This document shows positions 30,507 through 40,805 of a stretch of DNA of 57,765 nt, in pieces. The stretch's first letter is position 1. Each line of letters starts with the position of its first letter. The notes beneath the pieces are model-generated. The model ran no database searches, was not told the DNA's origin, and saw only the letters and a list, made by a program, of their open reading frames with translations. The position numbers and the translations under genes are program-made. This stretch comes from Enterovibrio gelatinilyticus (GTDB taxonomy: Bacteria; Pseudomonadota; Gammaproteobacteria; Enterobacterales; Vibrionaceae), in assembly GCF_028683095.1 (NCBI RefSeq), contig NZ_JAJUBC010000036.1, forward strand, positions 1-57,765. The letters run 5' to 3'.

Positions 30507-32669
30507 TTAATTTAACGTTTCAAAAGTGCCGTCTATGTAATGTATTTTCACTATGCCGCCATGAATGACGGATACATCGGCTACTTTTTTACTATCAATT
30601 TGTATTTCTCCAGTGGCATCGTCCAAACTTCCAGACGAGTTGATCTCAAAAGAAAATCCATCATTGTTTTTAATCGAAAATGATCCTGTGTTATCAAGCT
30701 CGCCCTGAAGCAGAGAGCTATCCGCTTCAAAGTCATAGCTTCTTACTACGTCACCGTCTAAATAACTTAGATTAAGCGTTCCAATATTTGATTGGTTTAA
30801 ATAGTGCAGGAAGACATTAAGCTTCGGAAATTCAGGGATGCTGACGTCAAAGGTTAGGGTGCCGGAGCTCACACCATTTTCCAAAATGTAGTCTAAGTGC
30901 TCCCAACTGTTAAAGTTAGCGGCTTGTTCGCCTGCTGAAATAACATCCCAGAATTCATCGGTGTTTAGATAAAGACTGGCAGACGCTGAGAAGCTTGAAG
31001 TGGGCGATGAGAACTCACCACCAATGGAAATTTTTTCAAACGTAAAGTGCTGCCAAGTTTCTGAATTTGAAGTGCCAACTTGTTTTGGTATTAGGGATAA
31101 ACCACTGGTACCAGCGAAGCTATAGCCGTTTTGACTGATGCCAAGCTTAATAGATGTAATGTCTATCTTGCGTGAGAAATCAAATTTATAAGCATCAACT
31201 TTCTCAATTTTGGTTGCCACGTCAGTGAACGAAAAGGTCACGCTATGCGAACGGTCAATCAATGAAACTTCCGCTTCCATAGATGTCTCGACATCAAAAG
31301 TATCACCAATTCCATTAGATGTAGCTAAGGTATCTAGGGATAAGTTTGAAGCAAATAACCCACTGATATAAAAACGTTCGTTGCTGTCAGGGTCTTTGAG
31401 TGTTGTCTGAGGCATGGTCAGGGTTAATCCTTGCTCCCCTTCGGCGTTCGTCGTTGAAAGCGTAAATGTTTCAGCATTGTTGGGTTTTAGCTCTTCAGGT
31501 ATTGCAATCTCGACACTGCCATTTGTACGTAAATCTTGTTCCACTGATTCCAAATCGATGCGTTGAAAAGTATCTGCAAGCACTGTCATCGCGGCATCTA
31601 GCTGCGCCATTGATACTTCATTGATTGTTTGCTCGAGAACATCGTATTTTTCAGAGAGTTCCTGCTCGAGGGCTCCGTGGGTATTAGGGTGCAACAGTTG
31701 ATTGATGATCGTTCGAATGTTTGCAATATCTGATTTTGTCGAAGCTATATCGGATGATGCAGATGATGTAGTACCTGGGGATGGCTTTAATTGACCATTA
31801 GCATCGATCTCCGCAGTGATTTTGTCTATTTGATAGTCTAGTCTTCCTGGAATAACGTCTGACAACTTTGACTTGATTTCTTTATCTTCAGAATAGCTTT
31901 TTACAGCATTTAGCAAGTCTGTTGGTGTGAAGGTATCATCCCCTGAAAGAACGCCATCTTCATAGCTATCAGAAAGCGATGACATAACCTCGCTTAAATC
32001 TTTACCGGTAGACTCTGAATACTTCAATACACTCCCGTTTATTGACGCATAAAGCTCTTCTTCAACTGTACGGCTTGTGTTTAGTGTGAGTGGCTTTACA
32101 TTGGTAGATTGAATATCGAAACCAAATAAGCCACTGATCTCGGAGTTTGCCAGTTCGGCGTCGCTTTTAGGCGTATCACTTCCTGCATTTAAAAGAGCCT
32201 CTGTTCTTGCCGCTGCCATATGAGTGAGCGGTGTAACGGCCCCCTGAATTTTGTCACTGTCGACGGAAGGAATCATAGCCTTCAAGATAAGATCGGGGTC
32301 GACAGCAATAGTTGAACCGAAGTTACACTCTGATGCATCACATATCATTTTGGTTTGAGTATTGGCGCTAACCGTAACGCGTACAACACCGGCTTTGTAT
32401 GTGGCGGGAATGGATAGAGAGTATTGTCCGTGTGTATCTGTTTTACCTGTAGCGAGAGCAACCCACTGATTGTTTACCCACTCCTCAGCGACAACATTTG
32501 CGCCTATAAGCGTCCCTTTAGATGCGGTTCCGGAAAGTGAGGATGTGTTTGGTGAAGAAGGAGAACTTGGAGAACTTGGAGAACTATTGTCACCACCACC
32601 ACCACCACCACATCCGATAAGTGGTAAAACTGTAAGTGCTGTACATAAATAAAGTGATCGAGTGTCCAT
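30507..32669 (-). CDS. Large lipoprotein with Gly tract and SPS repeats, function unknown
   Basis: 720 residues. A lipobox LIGC places the lipid on Cys20, followed by six glycines and Ser-Pro-Ser repeats, a typical surface-lipoprotein linker. Residues about 45-110 look like a carboxypeptidase-regulatory beta sandwich (GTLIGANVVAEEWVNNQW, TDTHGQYSLSIPATYK). The middle is helical and the C-terminal half is beta-rich with repeated aromatic-polar strands. Two early cysteines (CDASEC) may pair. No function can be assigned. Upstream lies a 26-base inverted repeat. Microsatellite-like coding repeats (CAC and a 9-base unit) could change linker length. Confidence 0.75.
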   Translation of the reverse strand: MDTRSLYLCTALTVLPLIGCGGGGGGDNSSPSSPSSPSSPNTSSLSGTASKGTLIGANVVAEEWVNNQWVALATGKTDTHGQYSLSIPATYKAGVVRVTVSANTQTKMICDASECNFGSTIAVDPDLILKAMIPSVDSDKIQGAVTPLTHMAAARTEALLNAGSDTPKSDAELANSEISGLFGFDIQSTNVKPLTLNTSRTVEEELYASINGSVLKYSESTGKDLSEVMSSLSDSYEDGVLSGDDTFTPTDLLNAVKSYSEDKEIKSKLSDVIPGRLDYQIDKITAEIDANGQLKPSPGTTSSASSDIASTKSDIANIRTIINQLLHPNTHGALEQELSEKYDVLEQTINEVSMAQLDAAMTVLADTFQRIDLESVEQDLRTNGSVEIAIPEELKPNNAETFTLSTTNAEGEQGLTLTMPQTTLKDPDSNERFYISGLFASNLSLDTLATSNGIGDTFDVETSMEAEVSLIDRSHSVTFSFTDVATKIEKVDAYKFDFSRKIDITSIKLGISQNGYSFAGTSGLSLIPKQVGTSNSETWQHFTFEKISIGGEFSSPTSSFSASASLYLNTDEFWDVISAGEQAANFNSWEHLDYILENGVSSGTLTFDVSIPEFPKLNVFLHYLNQSNIGTLNLSYLDGDVVRSYDFEADSSLLQGELDNTGSFSIKNNDGFSFEINSSGSLDDATGEIQIDSKKVADVSVIHGGIVKIHYIDGTFETLN

Positions 32670-32748
32670 ACCTAACCTTTGACTGCGTAACTACACCTCA
32701 TCGAGTCGACGCAACGTAGGCAGATCTCGACAAGGGTAGAAATTGTTT

Positions 32749-32774
32749 TTGGTGTTAGTAAACACTAACACCAA
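32749..32774. promoter_or_regulatory. 26-bp perfect inverted repeat upstream of the lipoprotein gene
   Basis: TTGGTGTTAG and CTAACACCAA separated by six bases. It lies about 80 bases before the lipoprotein start and 120 after the hmp stop. No T-run follows on the minus strand, so an operator for the lipoprotein/barrel pair fits better than a terminator for hmp. Confidence 0.5.
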
Positions 32775-32895
32775 GATTAAACACACAGATGTACAGTTAG
32801 TGAGATAAGTGGAACCTTGCTATAAGTATTTACGTACACCAATTTGTCACTTGATCGGATATTGTTTTTTTGAGAATAAGCATTTAAAAAATTCT

Positions 32896-34098
32896 TTATT
32901 TATCAGATAAATCAATTAATTTATGCGGGCCAAAGCACTCATAGAAAATACGATCGGTGGTGACGCCTGCCGTCATTAATTGCTTGGCTGCGGATTGCAT
33001 GAAACCGATAGGGCCACAGAGGTAGTAGTGACGTTGTTCATCGTCCGTTAACCCATCAACAAGGCCGAGATCTATCAAGCCTGCGTGGTCATAATCCTCC
33101 GCAAGATTGTCAGTCACTAATGGTTCGCGATACCAGACATTACGTTTCGCTCGTGGATTGCGTTGTATTAGATGATTGATATGCTCACCAAACGCATGGT
33201 GTTGGCTATTTTCTGTTGCGTGAAGCCAATGAATATCTGCATCATGATTGACCGTTAGGGTTTCAAGCATGGAAAGCATTGGCGTTAAACCTACGCCACC
33301 AGAGATCAGGGCGACGGGTGTATCCTTGCTTGCTTCAAGGAAGAAGTCGCCACTCGGTGGGGCGAGCTTTACCGTATCACCGACATTCAAATGGTCGTGT
33401 AAATAATTCGACACAACCCCTTGAGGATCTCGTTTGACTGAAATGCGGTAGGTGTTGGTTTTAGGTGCGCTCGATAAACTGTATTGGCGGATTTCTTGGT
33501 GCTCGAATTGCTCTGGATTGAGATAGATACCAATGTATTGTCCCGGTTTGTAGTTTGTGACAGGTTTGCCATCAACGGGTGAAAAAACAAAGCTAGTGAT
33601 CACTTCGCTCTCTTTGGTTTTTGCTAATACGGTAAATTCACGTGTTCCACGCCAACCGCCTTCAGTGGCTTCTTTGCTTTGGTAAATTTCTTCTTCACGC
33701 GTTACAAAGACATTGGCCAGCACGCCATAAGCTTCAGCCCAAGCATCAAGAACTTCCTGACCGGGTGAGAATAGCTCATCAATGGTTGCTAATAGGTTTT
33801 CACCCACGATAGCGTACATCTCTGGGGTAACATTAAAACTCACGTGCTTTTGAGCAATTTTCTCAATCACTGGCAACAAGGCTGGCAAGTTATCAATATT
33901 GGCGGCGTAGCCATGAACTGCGTTGAAAAGCGCTTCACGTTGCGCACCAGTAAATTGATTGCTCATATTGAAAATGTTTTTGAGTTCAGGATGGTGGCTA
34001 AACATGCGATCATAAAAATGAGCAGTGAGTTTAGGGCCGGTTTCAGCAAGCAAAGGGGCAGTTGATTTTACGATTTCGATGGTTTTTGGACTGAGCAT
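32896..34098 (-). CDS. hmp: Flavohemoprotein, nitric oxide dioxygenase
   Basis: 400 residues. Globin domain (1-140) with Tyr29 and proximal His85 (QKHVS); FAD domain with [12 protein letters not shown] domain with [10 protein letters not shown] and the C-terminal [11 protein letters not shown]. It oxidises NO to nitrate. Divergent from its probable regulator nsrR with 200 bases between the starts. Confidence 0.97.
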   Translation of the reverse strand: MLSPKTIEIVKSTAPLLAETGPKLTAHFYDRMFSHHPELKNIFNMSNQFTGAQREALFNAVHGYAANIDNLPALLPVIEKIAQKHVSFNVTPEMYAIVGENLLATIDELFSPGQEVLDAWAEAYGVLANVFVTREEEIYQSKEATEGGWRGTREFTVLAKTKESEVITSFVFSPVDGKPVTNYKPGQYIGIYLNPEQFEHQEIRQYSLSSAPKTNTYRISVKRDPQGVVSNYLHDHLNVGDTVKLAPPSGDFFLEASKDTPVALISGGVGLTPMLSMLETLTVNHDADIHWLHATENSQHHAFGEHINHLIQRNPRAKRNVWYREPLVTDNLAEDYDHAGLIDLGLVDGLTDDEQRHYYLCGPIGFMQSAAKQLMTAGVTTDRIFYECFGPHKLIDLSDK

Positions 34099-34132
34099 GG
34101 GATGTCCTTGTTTATTATTTTAAAGGGTCATT

Positions 34133-34170
34133 TGAAATGCATGTTATAAGTTGTATCTGAAATGAATGTT
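34133..34170. promoter_or_regulatory. Direct repeats in the hmp-nsrR intergenic region
   Basis: TGAAATGCATGTT at 34133-34145 and TGAAATGAATGTT at 34158-34170: 12 of 13 identical, 25 bases start to start. Each resembles an NsrR half-site (AANATGCATTT), but they are direct, not the usual inverted 11-1-11 site. Likely part of the hmp operator. Confidence 0.4.
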
Positions 34171-34300
34171 TAGATCAACAAAAAAGTGTGACGTGCTTTG
34201 AATGGGAGTCGCGGCTGAAAAGTGGCGAGAAAAGAAACTGCTCGCATACGCGCCTTTTAGATCAGTTCGATGTACAATGCGAGCGAGGAGATTTGAAAAC

Positions 34301-34735
34301 GTGCAATTAACCAGTTTTACAGATTATGGCCTAAGGGCGCTTATGTATCTGGCTATGCTGCCTCCTGAAGAGTTGACCAGCATTACCGTCGTTACTGAGA
34401 AGTATGGGGTGTCCCGTCATCATATGGTGAAAATTATCCACCGTATGAGTCAGGTTGGCTATGTGGAAGCCGTACGAGGAAAAAACGGTGGGATCCGATT
34501 AGGTAGGCCAGCGACATCAATAGTCATTGGCGATGTGATCAGAGCGTTAGAACCGCTGAGCATCGTTAACTGTGGTGGCGATGCATGCCACATAACCCCT
34601 GCCTGTCGCCTAAAAAGTGCCATTGCAGACGCGTTGGAAGCGTTTCTTGCGGAAATGGACAAACACACACTTCATGACATGGTGTCAGGAAACAACGACC
34701 TCCACAGCCTCCTTATCCCAGTTCGTCCGGCATAA
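34301..34735 (+). CDS. nsrR: NO-sensing Rrf2-family repressor NsrR
   Basis: 144 residues starting with GTG at 34301, with GAGGAG ten bases upstream; the frame is open 33 codons further but the family N-terminus ([17 protein letters not shown]) decides. Winged helix first, then Fe-S cysteines C91, C96 and C102, as in E. coli NsrR. NO damages the cluster and releases targets such as hmp, its neighbour. Confidence 0.95.
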   Translation: MQLTSFTDYGLRALMYLAMLPPEELTSITVVTEKYGVSRHHMVKIIHRMSQVGYVEAVRGKNGGIRLGRPATSIVIGDVIRALEPLSIVNCGGDACHITPACRLKSAIADALEAFLAEMDKHTLHDMVSGNNDLHSLLIPVRPA

Positions 34736-34848
34736 AAACAGTATTTGAGACGATCTGTCAGTTTTTTCTGGCAATCCTGCCGGGCTACCCATTTTCTTTT
34801 ATTTAAAGCGATATACTTGAAGACAAGTGTCGCTAACGGGAATCCTAT

Positions 34849-37410
34849 ATGTCTCAGGACAAAAATCTACACAGCAACGATCCGCATTTGGGTCGTGAAG
34901 CACAAAAATATGATAACCCAGTACCAAGCCGCGAACACCTGCTTGAAGTGATTAAAGGTTTCACTACACCTGTTAGCCGAGATCAACTCTTTGAAGTACT
35001 CGGCCTTGGTAGCGATGAAGAGTACGAAGGCTTGCGCCGTCGCCTGCGAGCGATGGAGCGTGATGGTCAGCTAATCTTCACCCGCCGTCAGTGCTACGCA
35101 CTGCCAGAACGACTTGATTTGGTTAAAGGGACCGTTATCGGTCACCGTGATGGTTTTGGTTTCTTACGCCCTGAAGGCAAAGGCAACCGAGAAGATTGGC
35201 TATTGCCGCATCATCAAATGAAAAGCGTGATGCATGGCGATTTCATTCTTGCTCAACCTGCGGGCACAGATAAACGTGGACGCAAAGAAGCACGTGTTGT
35301 GCGCGTACTTGAAGAGCGTAAAGGGCAAATCGTAGGTCGCTTCTTCTTGGAAGATGGCAATGCGTACGTGGTGCCTGATGACTCTCGTCTAAGCCAAGAC
35401 ATCATTATCCCTAAAGAAGATCGCAAAGGCGCTCGCATGGGCAATGTTGTGGTGGTGGATATATTCCAGCGTGCAACGCGTCAACACAATGCCATGGGTC
35501 GCATTGTCGAAGTGCTTGGTGAAAATATGGCACCGGGCATGGAAATCGAGATTGCTCTGCGTACGCACGACATTCCAAATGAATGGCCTAAAGACGTAGA
35601 AAAACAAGTTAAAGATTTCACCGAAGTAGTACCGGAAGAGGCCAAAAAAGGCCGTGTGGATTTGCGTGAACTGCCGCTTGTCACGATTGATGGTGAAGAT
35701 GCTCGAGATTTCGATGACGCCGTTTACTGTGAGAAGAAAAAATCGGGTGGATGGCGCCTTTGGGTTGCGATTGCTGATGTGAGCGCATACGTTCGCACCA
35801 ACTCTGCCCTTGATAAAGAGGCTATCAAGCGCGGTAACTCGGTGTACTTCCCATCTCAAGTTATCCCGATGCTGCCAGAAGTGTTGTCGAATGGCCTATG
35901 TTCACTAAACCCACAGGTTGATCGTCTGTGTATGGTTTGTGAAATGACCATCTCAGAAACCGGTAAGCTTTCGGGCTACAAGCACTATGAAGCAGTGATG
36001 AATTCGCATGCTCGTCTGACGTACACCAAAGTGGCGCAGATGCTGGACGGTGATGAAGAGTTACGCGATCGCTACGCGCCTTTGGTACCGCACCTAGAAG
36101 AACTGAACAACATGTTCAAAGTGCTGAAAGGCGCACGTGAACAGCGTGGTGCGATTGAATTTGAAACGATTGAAACTAAATTCATCTTCAATGCAATGCG
36201 CAAGATTGAACGCATTGTGCCAGTAGAGCGTAATGATGCACACAAGATCATCGAAGAATGTATGATTTTGGCAAACATCGCGTCAGCGCGTTTTGTTGAG
36301 AAGCACAAAGAACCGGCATTGTATCGAGTACACGAAGCGCCAGGCGAAGAGCGTCTGACGGGCTTTAAAGATTTCTTGAGCGAAATGGGCTTGTCATTGG
36401 AAGGGGGGCTCGAGCCATCACCGACTGATTACGCAAGATTGGCGCATTTGATCAGCAGCCGTCCAGATAAAGAACTGATCCAAACCATGCTGCTGCGCTC
36501 CATGAAGCAGGCGGTTTATCAAGCGGATAACGCAGGGCACTTTGGTTTGGCGCTTAAGCAGTATGCGCACTTTACCTCGCCGATCCGTCGTTACCCAGAT
36601 CTATTGCTTCACCGTGCTATTAAGTACCTTATTGCCAAGCAAGAAGGCAACAATACCGATCGCGGGACATCAACTGGCGGTTATCATTACTCAGTTGATG
36701 AAATGGACAACATGGGCGAGCAGTGCTCAATGACAGAGCGCCGTGCTGATGATGCTACCCGTGATGTGTCCGATTGGTTGAAGTGTGAATACATGCAAGA
36801 CCATGTTGGCGACGTGATGGAAGGCACCATTGCAAACGTCACTGGTTTTGGTTTCTTTGTCCGTTTGAACGACATACATATTGATGGTTTGGTTCATATT
36901 TCAAACCTCGATAACGATTACTACAACTACGACATGGTGAGCCAAAAGCTGGTGGGTGAAAGCTCTGGTCGTATATTCCGACTTGGCGATCAGGTCACGG
37001 TCAAAGTACTATCCGTCAACCTTGATGAAAGGATGATCGATTTTGGACTGGATGGCGTGACGCGTAAACCACGCGGTGAAGGCAAAACAGCTCGAGACAA
37101 AGCGAAGAAAGGTCGCGCTGAGTCGGGTAAAAAACCGGAATCAGCGAAAGAGCGTGGCTCTGTTCGTCAGCAACTAAAACGTGGCTCTATTCCAAAGACT
37201 GCAGGCGACGATAAAGCGTCTGAAGGCAAAGGAAAGAGAAAAGGAAAACCGCATCGCAAAGGTTCATCTGCGAACAAAGGTTCACCCGTGAACAAGGGAC
37301 CTTCCACAGGTAAAACGACTGACGGCACGCCAGCGAAGAAAAAGAGCAAGACTCAGAAGGTGCGCAAGAAAAAGGCGCAACGAAGCAAACCCGAAAAAGC
37401 AGGCAATTAA
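34849..37410 (+). CDS. rnr: Ribonuclease R
   Basis: 853 residues. N-terminal helix-turn-helix, two cold-shock domains, the RNB catalytic domain with [15 protein letters not shown] (metal-binding Asp cluster), then an S1 domain ([20 protein letters not shown]) and a very long Lys-rich tail of roughly 90 residues. It digests structured RNA 3' to 5'. Follows nsrR as in E. coli. Confidence 0.97.
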   Translation: MSQDKNLHSNDPHLGREAQKYDNPVPSREHLLEVIKGFTTPVSRDQLFEVLGLGSDEEYEGLRRRLRAMERDGQLIFTRRQCYALPERLDLVKGTVIGHRDGFGFLRPEGKGNREDWLLPHHQMKSVMHGDFILAQPAGTDKRGRKEARVVRVLEERKGQIVGRFFLEDGNAYVVPDDSRLSQDIIIPKEDRKGARMGNVVVVDIFQRATRQHNAMGRIVEVLGENMAPGMEIEIALRTHDIPNEWPKDVEKQVKDFTEVVPEEAKKGRVDLRELPLVTIDGEDARDFDDAVYCEKKKSGGWRLWVAIADVSAYVRTNSALDKEAIKRGNSVYFPSQVIPMLPEVLSNGLCSLNPQVDRLCMVCEMTISETGKLSGYKHYEAVMNSHARLTYTKVAQMLDGDEELRDRYAPLVPHLEELNNMFKVLKGAREQRGAIEFETIETKFIFNAMRKIERIVPVERNDAHKIIEECMILANIASARFVEKHKEPALYRVHEAPGEERLTGFKDFLSEMGLSLEGGLEPSPTDYARLAHLISSRPDKELIQTMLLRSMKQAVYQADNAGHFGLALKQYAHFTSPIRRYPDLLLHRAIKYLIAKQEGNNTDRGTSTGGYHYSVDEMDNMGEQCSMTERRADDATRDVSDWLKCEYMQDHVGDVMEGTIANVTGFGFFVRLNDIHIDGLVHISNLDNDYYNYDMVSQKLVGESSGRIFRLGDQVTVKVLSVNLDERMIDFGLDGVTRKPRGEGKTARDKAKKGRAESGKKPESAKERGSVRQQLKRGSIPKTAGDDKASEGKGKRKGKPHRKGSSANKGSPVNKGPSTGKTTDGTPAKKKSKTQKVRKKKAQRSKPEKAGN

Positions 37411-37422
37411 AAGAAGTAACTC

Positions 37423-38160
37423 ATGAGCAATGAAATGATTTATGGCATTCATGCCGTCAAAGCCGTGTTGGCATCTGACCCAGCACGCTTCATCGAAGTT
37501 TATGTTCTAAAAGGTCGTGAAGACGATCGTTTACTGCCCGTGCTGAAGGAATTGGCTGAGCTTGGCATCACCACACAGGAAATGGGACGCAAGGCGCTAG
37601 ATGATAAAGCTGATGGCGCGTCGCATCAGGGATTGATTGCACGTGTTAAGCAAGGTCGTCAGTACAACGAAAATGACCTTGATGCGATTCTAGAAGGCAA
37701 AGAGAACCCATTACTACTGGTACTTGATGGCGTTACAGACCCGCACAACTTAGGCGCGTGTCTACGTAATGCTGATGCGGCTGGTGCATGTGCGATCATT
37801 GTCCCTAAGGACCGCTCAGCGCCACTTAGCGCGACCGTGCGTAAAGTGGCGGTTGGCGCTGCGGAAATCGTGCCACTCGTCCGTGTGACGAATCTGGCGC
37901 GTACAATGCGTGCATTGCAAGAACAAGGCGTCTGGTTCGTGGGTACGGCGGGTGAAGCCACGCACGACATTTATCAAAGCAAAATGACGGGGCCTCTGGC
38001 GATCGTAATGGGTGCAGAAGGTGACGGTATGCGCCGCCTCACGCGAGAAACCTGTGACGAGCTCATTAGCATCCCAATGTCAGGCAGTGTGTCGAGTTTG
38101 AACGTGTCTGTAGCAAGCGGTATTTGCTTGTTTGAAGCAGTGCGTCAACGTCGTAGCTAA
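37423..38160 (+). CDS. rlmB: 23S rRNA 2'-O-methyltransferase RlmB (G2251)
   Basis: 245 residues. N-terminal substrate-binding domain, then a SPOUT fold with the knot motifs [29 protein letters not shown] and [15 protein letters not shown]. Starts 12 bases after rnr. Confidence 0.96.
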   Translation: MSNEMIYGIHAVKAVLASDPARFIEVYVLKGREDDRLLPVLKELAELGITTQEMGRKALDDKADGASHQGLIARVKQGRQYNENDLDAILEGKENPLLLVLDGVTDPHNLGACLRNADAAGACAIIVPKDRSAPLSATVRKVAVGAAEIVPLVRVTNLARTMRALQEQGVWFVGTAGEATHDIYQSKMTGPLAIVMGAEGDGMRRLTRETCDELISIPMSGSVSSLNVSVASGICLFEAVRQRRS

Positions 38161-38190
38161 CGCGACGAAAAGACACACCTTTTGAAGAAT

Positions 38191-38226
38191 CATTGCGCCC
38201 GATAATTTATTTTGTCGGGCGCAATG
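38191..38226 (+). terminator. 12-bp perfect hairpin after rlmB
   Basis: CATTGCGCCCGA pairs with TCGGGCGCAATG across a 12-base AT-rich loop, followed by CTTTCTATT. The T-run is weak, so it may terminate only partly. It is eight bases before the -35 box of the rpsF promoter. Confidence 0.65.
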
Positions 38227-38233
38227 CTTTCTA

Positions 38234-38262
38234 TTGCTATTAACGGCGCAATTCTGTACTAT
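38234..38262 (+). promoter_or_regulatory. Promoter of the rpsF operon
   Basis: TTGCTA, 17-base spacer, TACTAT, followed by a leader of about 90 bases. Spacing is optimal. Confidence 0.55.
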
Positions 38263-38269
38263 CCTGCCT

Positions 38270-38358
38270 CCAAATTCCCAGTCTTTTACTTTCGTTCCTT
38301 GCTTCCTTTGGACGACTGGGCCAACACCGGAAGCTGAATAATCCGTAAGGAGCAACCT
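38270..38358 (+). promoter_or_regulatory. rpsF mRNA leader, possible S6:S18 autoregulatory site
   Basis: The leader contains ACACCGGAAGC near 38323-38333 and the ribosome-binding site TAAGGAG before rpsF. In many bacteria S6:S18 binds a CCG-containing bulge in this leader to repress the operon. The CCG and position fit, but I did not fold the RNA. Confidence 0.4.
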
Positions 38359-38766
38359 ATGCGTCATTACGAAATCGTATTCATGGTGCACCCTGATCAA
38401 AGCGAGCAAGTTGCTGGCATGATCGAGCGTTACACTGGTTCTATCAAAGAGTCAGGTGGTCAGATCCACCGTCTAGAAGACTGGGGTCGTCGTCAACTGG
38501 CTTACCCAATCAACAAACTGCACAAAGCTCACTACGTTCTTATGAACGTTGAAGCTGACCAAGCAGTAGTTGATGAGCTGGAAACTGCGTTCCGCTTCAA
38601 CGACGCTGTGATCCGTAACATGGTCATGCGTACCAAAGGCGCTATCACTGAGCCATCTGTAATGATGAAGGCTAAAGAAGAGCGCGCGCCACGTCGTGAA
38701 GATCGTGAAGATCGCGGCGACCGTGCAGAATTTGCACAGTCTGAAGGCGAAGCAGCAGCTGAGTAA
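38359..38766 (+). CDS. rpsF: 30S ribosomal protein S6
   Basis: 135 residues. Family N-terminus [18 protein letters not shown] and [16 protein letters not shown]. The C-terminal tail is charged ([14 protein letters not shown]) and ends in acidic residues, the part that receives added glutamates in E. coli. First gene of rpsF-priB-rpsR-rplI. Confidence 0.98.
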   Translation: MRHYEIVFMVHPDQSEQVAGMIERYTGSIKESGGQIHRLEDWGRRQLAYPINKLHKAHYVLMNVEADQAVVDELETAFRFNDAVIRNMVMRTKGAITEPSVMMKAKEERAPRREDREDRGDRAEFAQSEGEAAAE

Positions 38767-38775
38767 TTTGAATTG

Positions 38776-39078
38776 ATGACTAATCGAATTGTGCTGTCTG
38801 GTGTTATCACCAATGGCCCGATTCGAAAGCAGAGTCCAGCCGGTATACCTCATTGTCACTTTGTGATTGAGCATCGCTCGGAACAACTGGAAGCTGCACT
38901 GCCAAGGCAAGTTTACTGTCGGTTACCGGTAGTAATAAGCGGGCAGGGGTCTCAGAACAAAACACAGCACTTAGCTTTAGGCAGTAACATTAAGGTCAGC
39001 GGGTTTCTCGCTTACCAAACCAGCCGAAATGGCGCGGGTAAATTAGTGTTACATGCCGATGACATTATAGATATTTAG
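38776..39078 (+). CDS. priB: Primosomal replication protein N, PriB
   Basis: 100 residues, a dimeric OB-fold single-strand-binding protein that aids PriA-directed replication restart. Typical starts MTNRIVLSGVITNGPIRK and ends KLVLHADDI. A TTG lies one codon earlier; the ATG at 38776 is the standard start. Nested between rpsF and rpsR, the usual proteobacterial order. Confidence 0.95.
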   Translation: MTNRIVLSGVITNGPIRKQSPAGIPHCHFVIEHRSEQLEAALPRQVYCRLPVVISGQGSQNKTQHLALGSNIKVSGFLAYQTSRNGAGKLVLHADDIIDI

Positions 39079-39321
<243 letters not shown>

Positions 39322-39352
39322 TCGGCACTGCCAATTTTAAGAGGATTAGATA

Positions 39353-39802
39353 ATGCAAGTTATTCTGCTTGATAAAATCGGTAACCTGGGTTCACTGGGT
39401 GATCAGGTAGCAGTTAAATCTGGCTACGCTCGTAACTTCCTTATCCCACAAGGTAAGGCTGTTATGGCAACTAAAGCAAACGTTGAGCACTTCGAAGCTC
39501 GTCGTGCTGAGCTTGAAGCAAAAGTTGCTGAAACTCTAGCTGCTGCTGGTGTTCGTGCTGAGCAAGTTGAAGCTCTAGAAGCGGTTGTTATCGCATCTAA
39601 AGCTGGTGACGAAGGTAAACTATTCGGTTCTATCGGTACTCGTGACATCGCAGATGCAGTTTCTGCAGCTGGTGTTAAAGTAGCGAAGAGCGAAGTTCGC
39701 CTGCCAGAAGGTGCACTACGTAACGTTGGTGAGTACGATATCAGTCTGCAACTGCACTCTGAAGTATTCGCAACTGTTAAAGTTAGCGTTGTAGCTGAGT
39801 AA
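39353..39802 (+). CDS. rplI: 50S ribosomal protein L9
   Basis: 149 residues, with the N-terminal [30 protein letters not shown] domain, connecting helix and C-terminal domain. Preceded by AAGAGGA. Confidence 0.98.
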   Translation: MQVILLDKIGNLGSLGDQVAVKSGYARNFLIPQGKAVMATKANVEHFEARRAELEAKVAETLAAAGVRAEQVEALEAVVIASKAGDEGKLFGSIGTRDIADAVSAAGVKVAKSEVRLPEGALRNVGEYDISLQLHSEVFATVKVSVVAE

Positions 39803-39822
39803 TTCAGACACACGTAAGCTTT

Positions 39823-39853
39823 GAAAAAACCGACCTTAGGGTCGGTTTTTTTA
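39823..39853 (+). terminator. Terminator of the rpsF operon
   Basis: Stem AAACCGACC / GGTCGGTTT, four-base loop, then seven T residues. Confidence 0.93.
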
Positions 39854-39896
39854 TGCCTGAAGAAAAGTGAATGAACAGATAGCGCGGATTCGGTAT

Positions 39897-40652
39897 CTAA
39901 AACTTGTACGCTAAGTTGATGGTAAAAATCGAATCACGATTTTTGAGCCCAGGTGGCACCTGATCAATATATTTCTGTGTTGTTGATAGCTTGATGGCTA
40001 AATCGTTAATCAGGCTGGTTGAAATGGATGCCCGAGTTTCGATACTCGAATTGCTAGGGCCAGCAATGGCAGTAACACGCGTTTCAAGCAGCGCGTTTTT
40101 GTTAATTTGCCAAGAGAGTTCAGCCTGAGCTCTGACAATAAACTCTTGAACGTCATACGGCATGATCAGGTCATCATCATCGATTTCATCAAGGTTGGGG
40201 CTTTGGTATCGATAACCGGGGCCAATCTCAAGTAGCAGCGATAAATCTTCCTGCCAAATTGCTTGATAACCTAAACCGGTGGCGAGGGTGAGGTCTTGGT
40301 AATACGGGCCGTATTTATCATCCACAAAGCTGATGTTGCCCAACACGTAGCGTTTAGGGTCAAACTTATAGTTGGCCTGACTTTCAAACTCACTTTTGTG
40401 TTTGTCTTCTTCCCCGTCCTTTTCAACCAAAAGAAATTTAGCTTCGGACATATGTCGATAGGGACCGTCGGTGAAGTTCACACCTAAACGGCTATTCAGC
40501 GTCATGGAATCTGAGTTGCCAGAAAGAGATTGAAAACCGAGTTCTACTTCAGATTGCCAGCGTTCAGGGACGCTAGCTAGCGCACAAAGAGGCAGCGCAA
40601 GTAAACAAAAAACAGACGGTTTCAACAGCACTGACGCCATATGGGTTACCAT
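39897..40652 (-). CDS. DUF481 family outer-membrane protein (YdiY-like)
   Basis: 251 residues. Signal peptide (LLKPSVFCLLALPLCALA), then a repeated-strand beta barrel: WQSEVELGFQSLSGNSDSMTL is the DUF481 opening and it ends FTINLAYKF with terminal Phe. Related to salt- or acid-induced outer-membrane proteins; function unknown. A second in-frame ATG at 40640 is equally possible. Divergent from dnaB. Confidence 0.85.
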   Translation of the reverse strand: MVTHMASVLLKPSVFCLLALPLCALASVPERWQSEVELGFQSLSGNSDSMTLNSRLGVNFTDGPYRHMSEAKFLLVEKDGEEDKHKSEFESQANYKFDPKRYVLGNISFVDDKYGPYYQDLTLATGLGYQAIWQEDLSLLLEIGPGYRYQSPNLDEIDDDDLIMPYDVQEFIVRAQAELSWQINKNALLETRVTAIAGPSNSSIETRASISTSLINDLAIKLSTTQKYIDQVPPGLKNRDSIFTINLAYKF

Positions 40653-40805
40653 AACAATACTTGGGAGGACATTTTATATGAATCCTTCTTCATTTGGTCA
40701 GCAAGACGTTAAATTGACAGGAAAATAATTTGTCTTCGCACTGGGTCGTGCGTCCGAAAGGGATTCGGATATAATGGCCTGCGTAATGACAAGGTACTAA
40801 GTGAT

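Noticed and set aside
34099-34300. Canonical inverted 11-1-11 NsrR site
   Set aside because: The best inverted pairing (34134-34144 with 34149-34159) has a four-base spacer and several mismatches, so only direct half-sites are reported.
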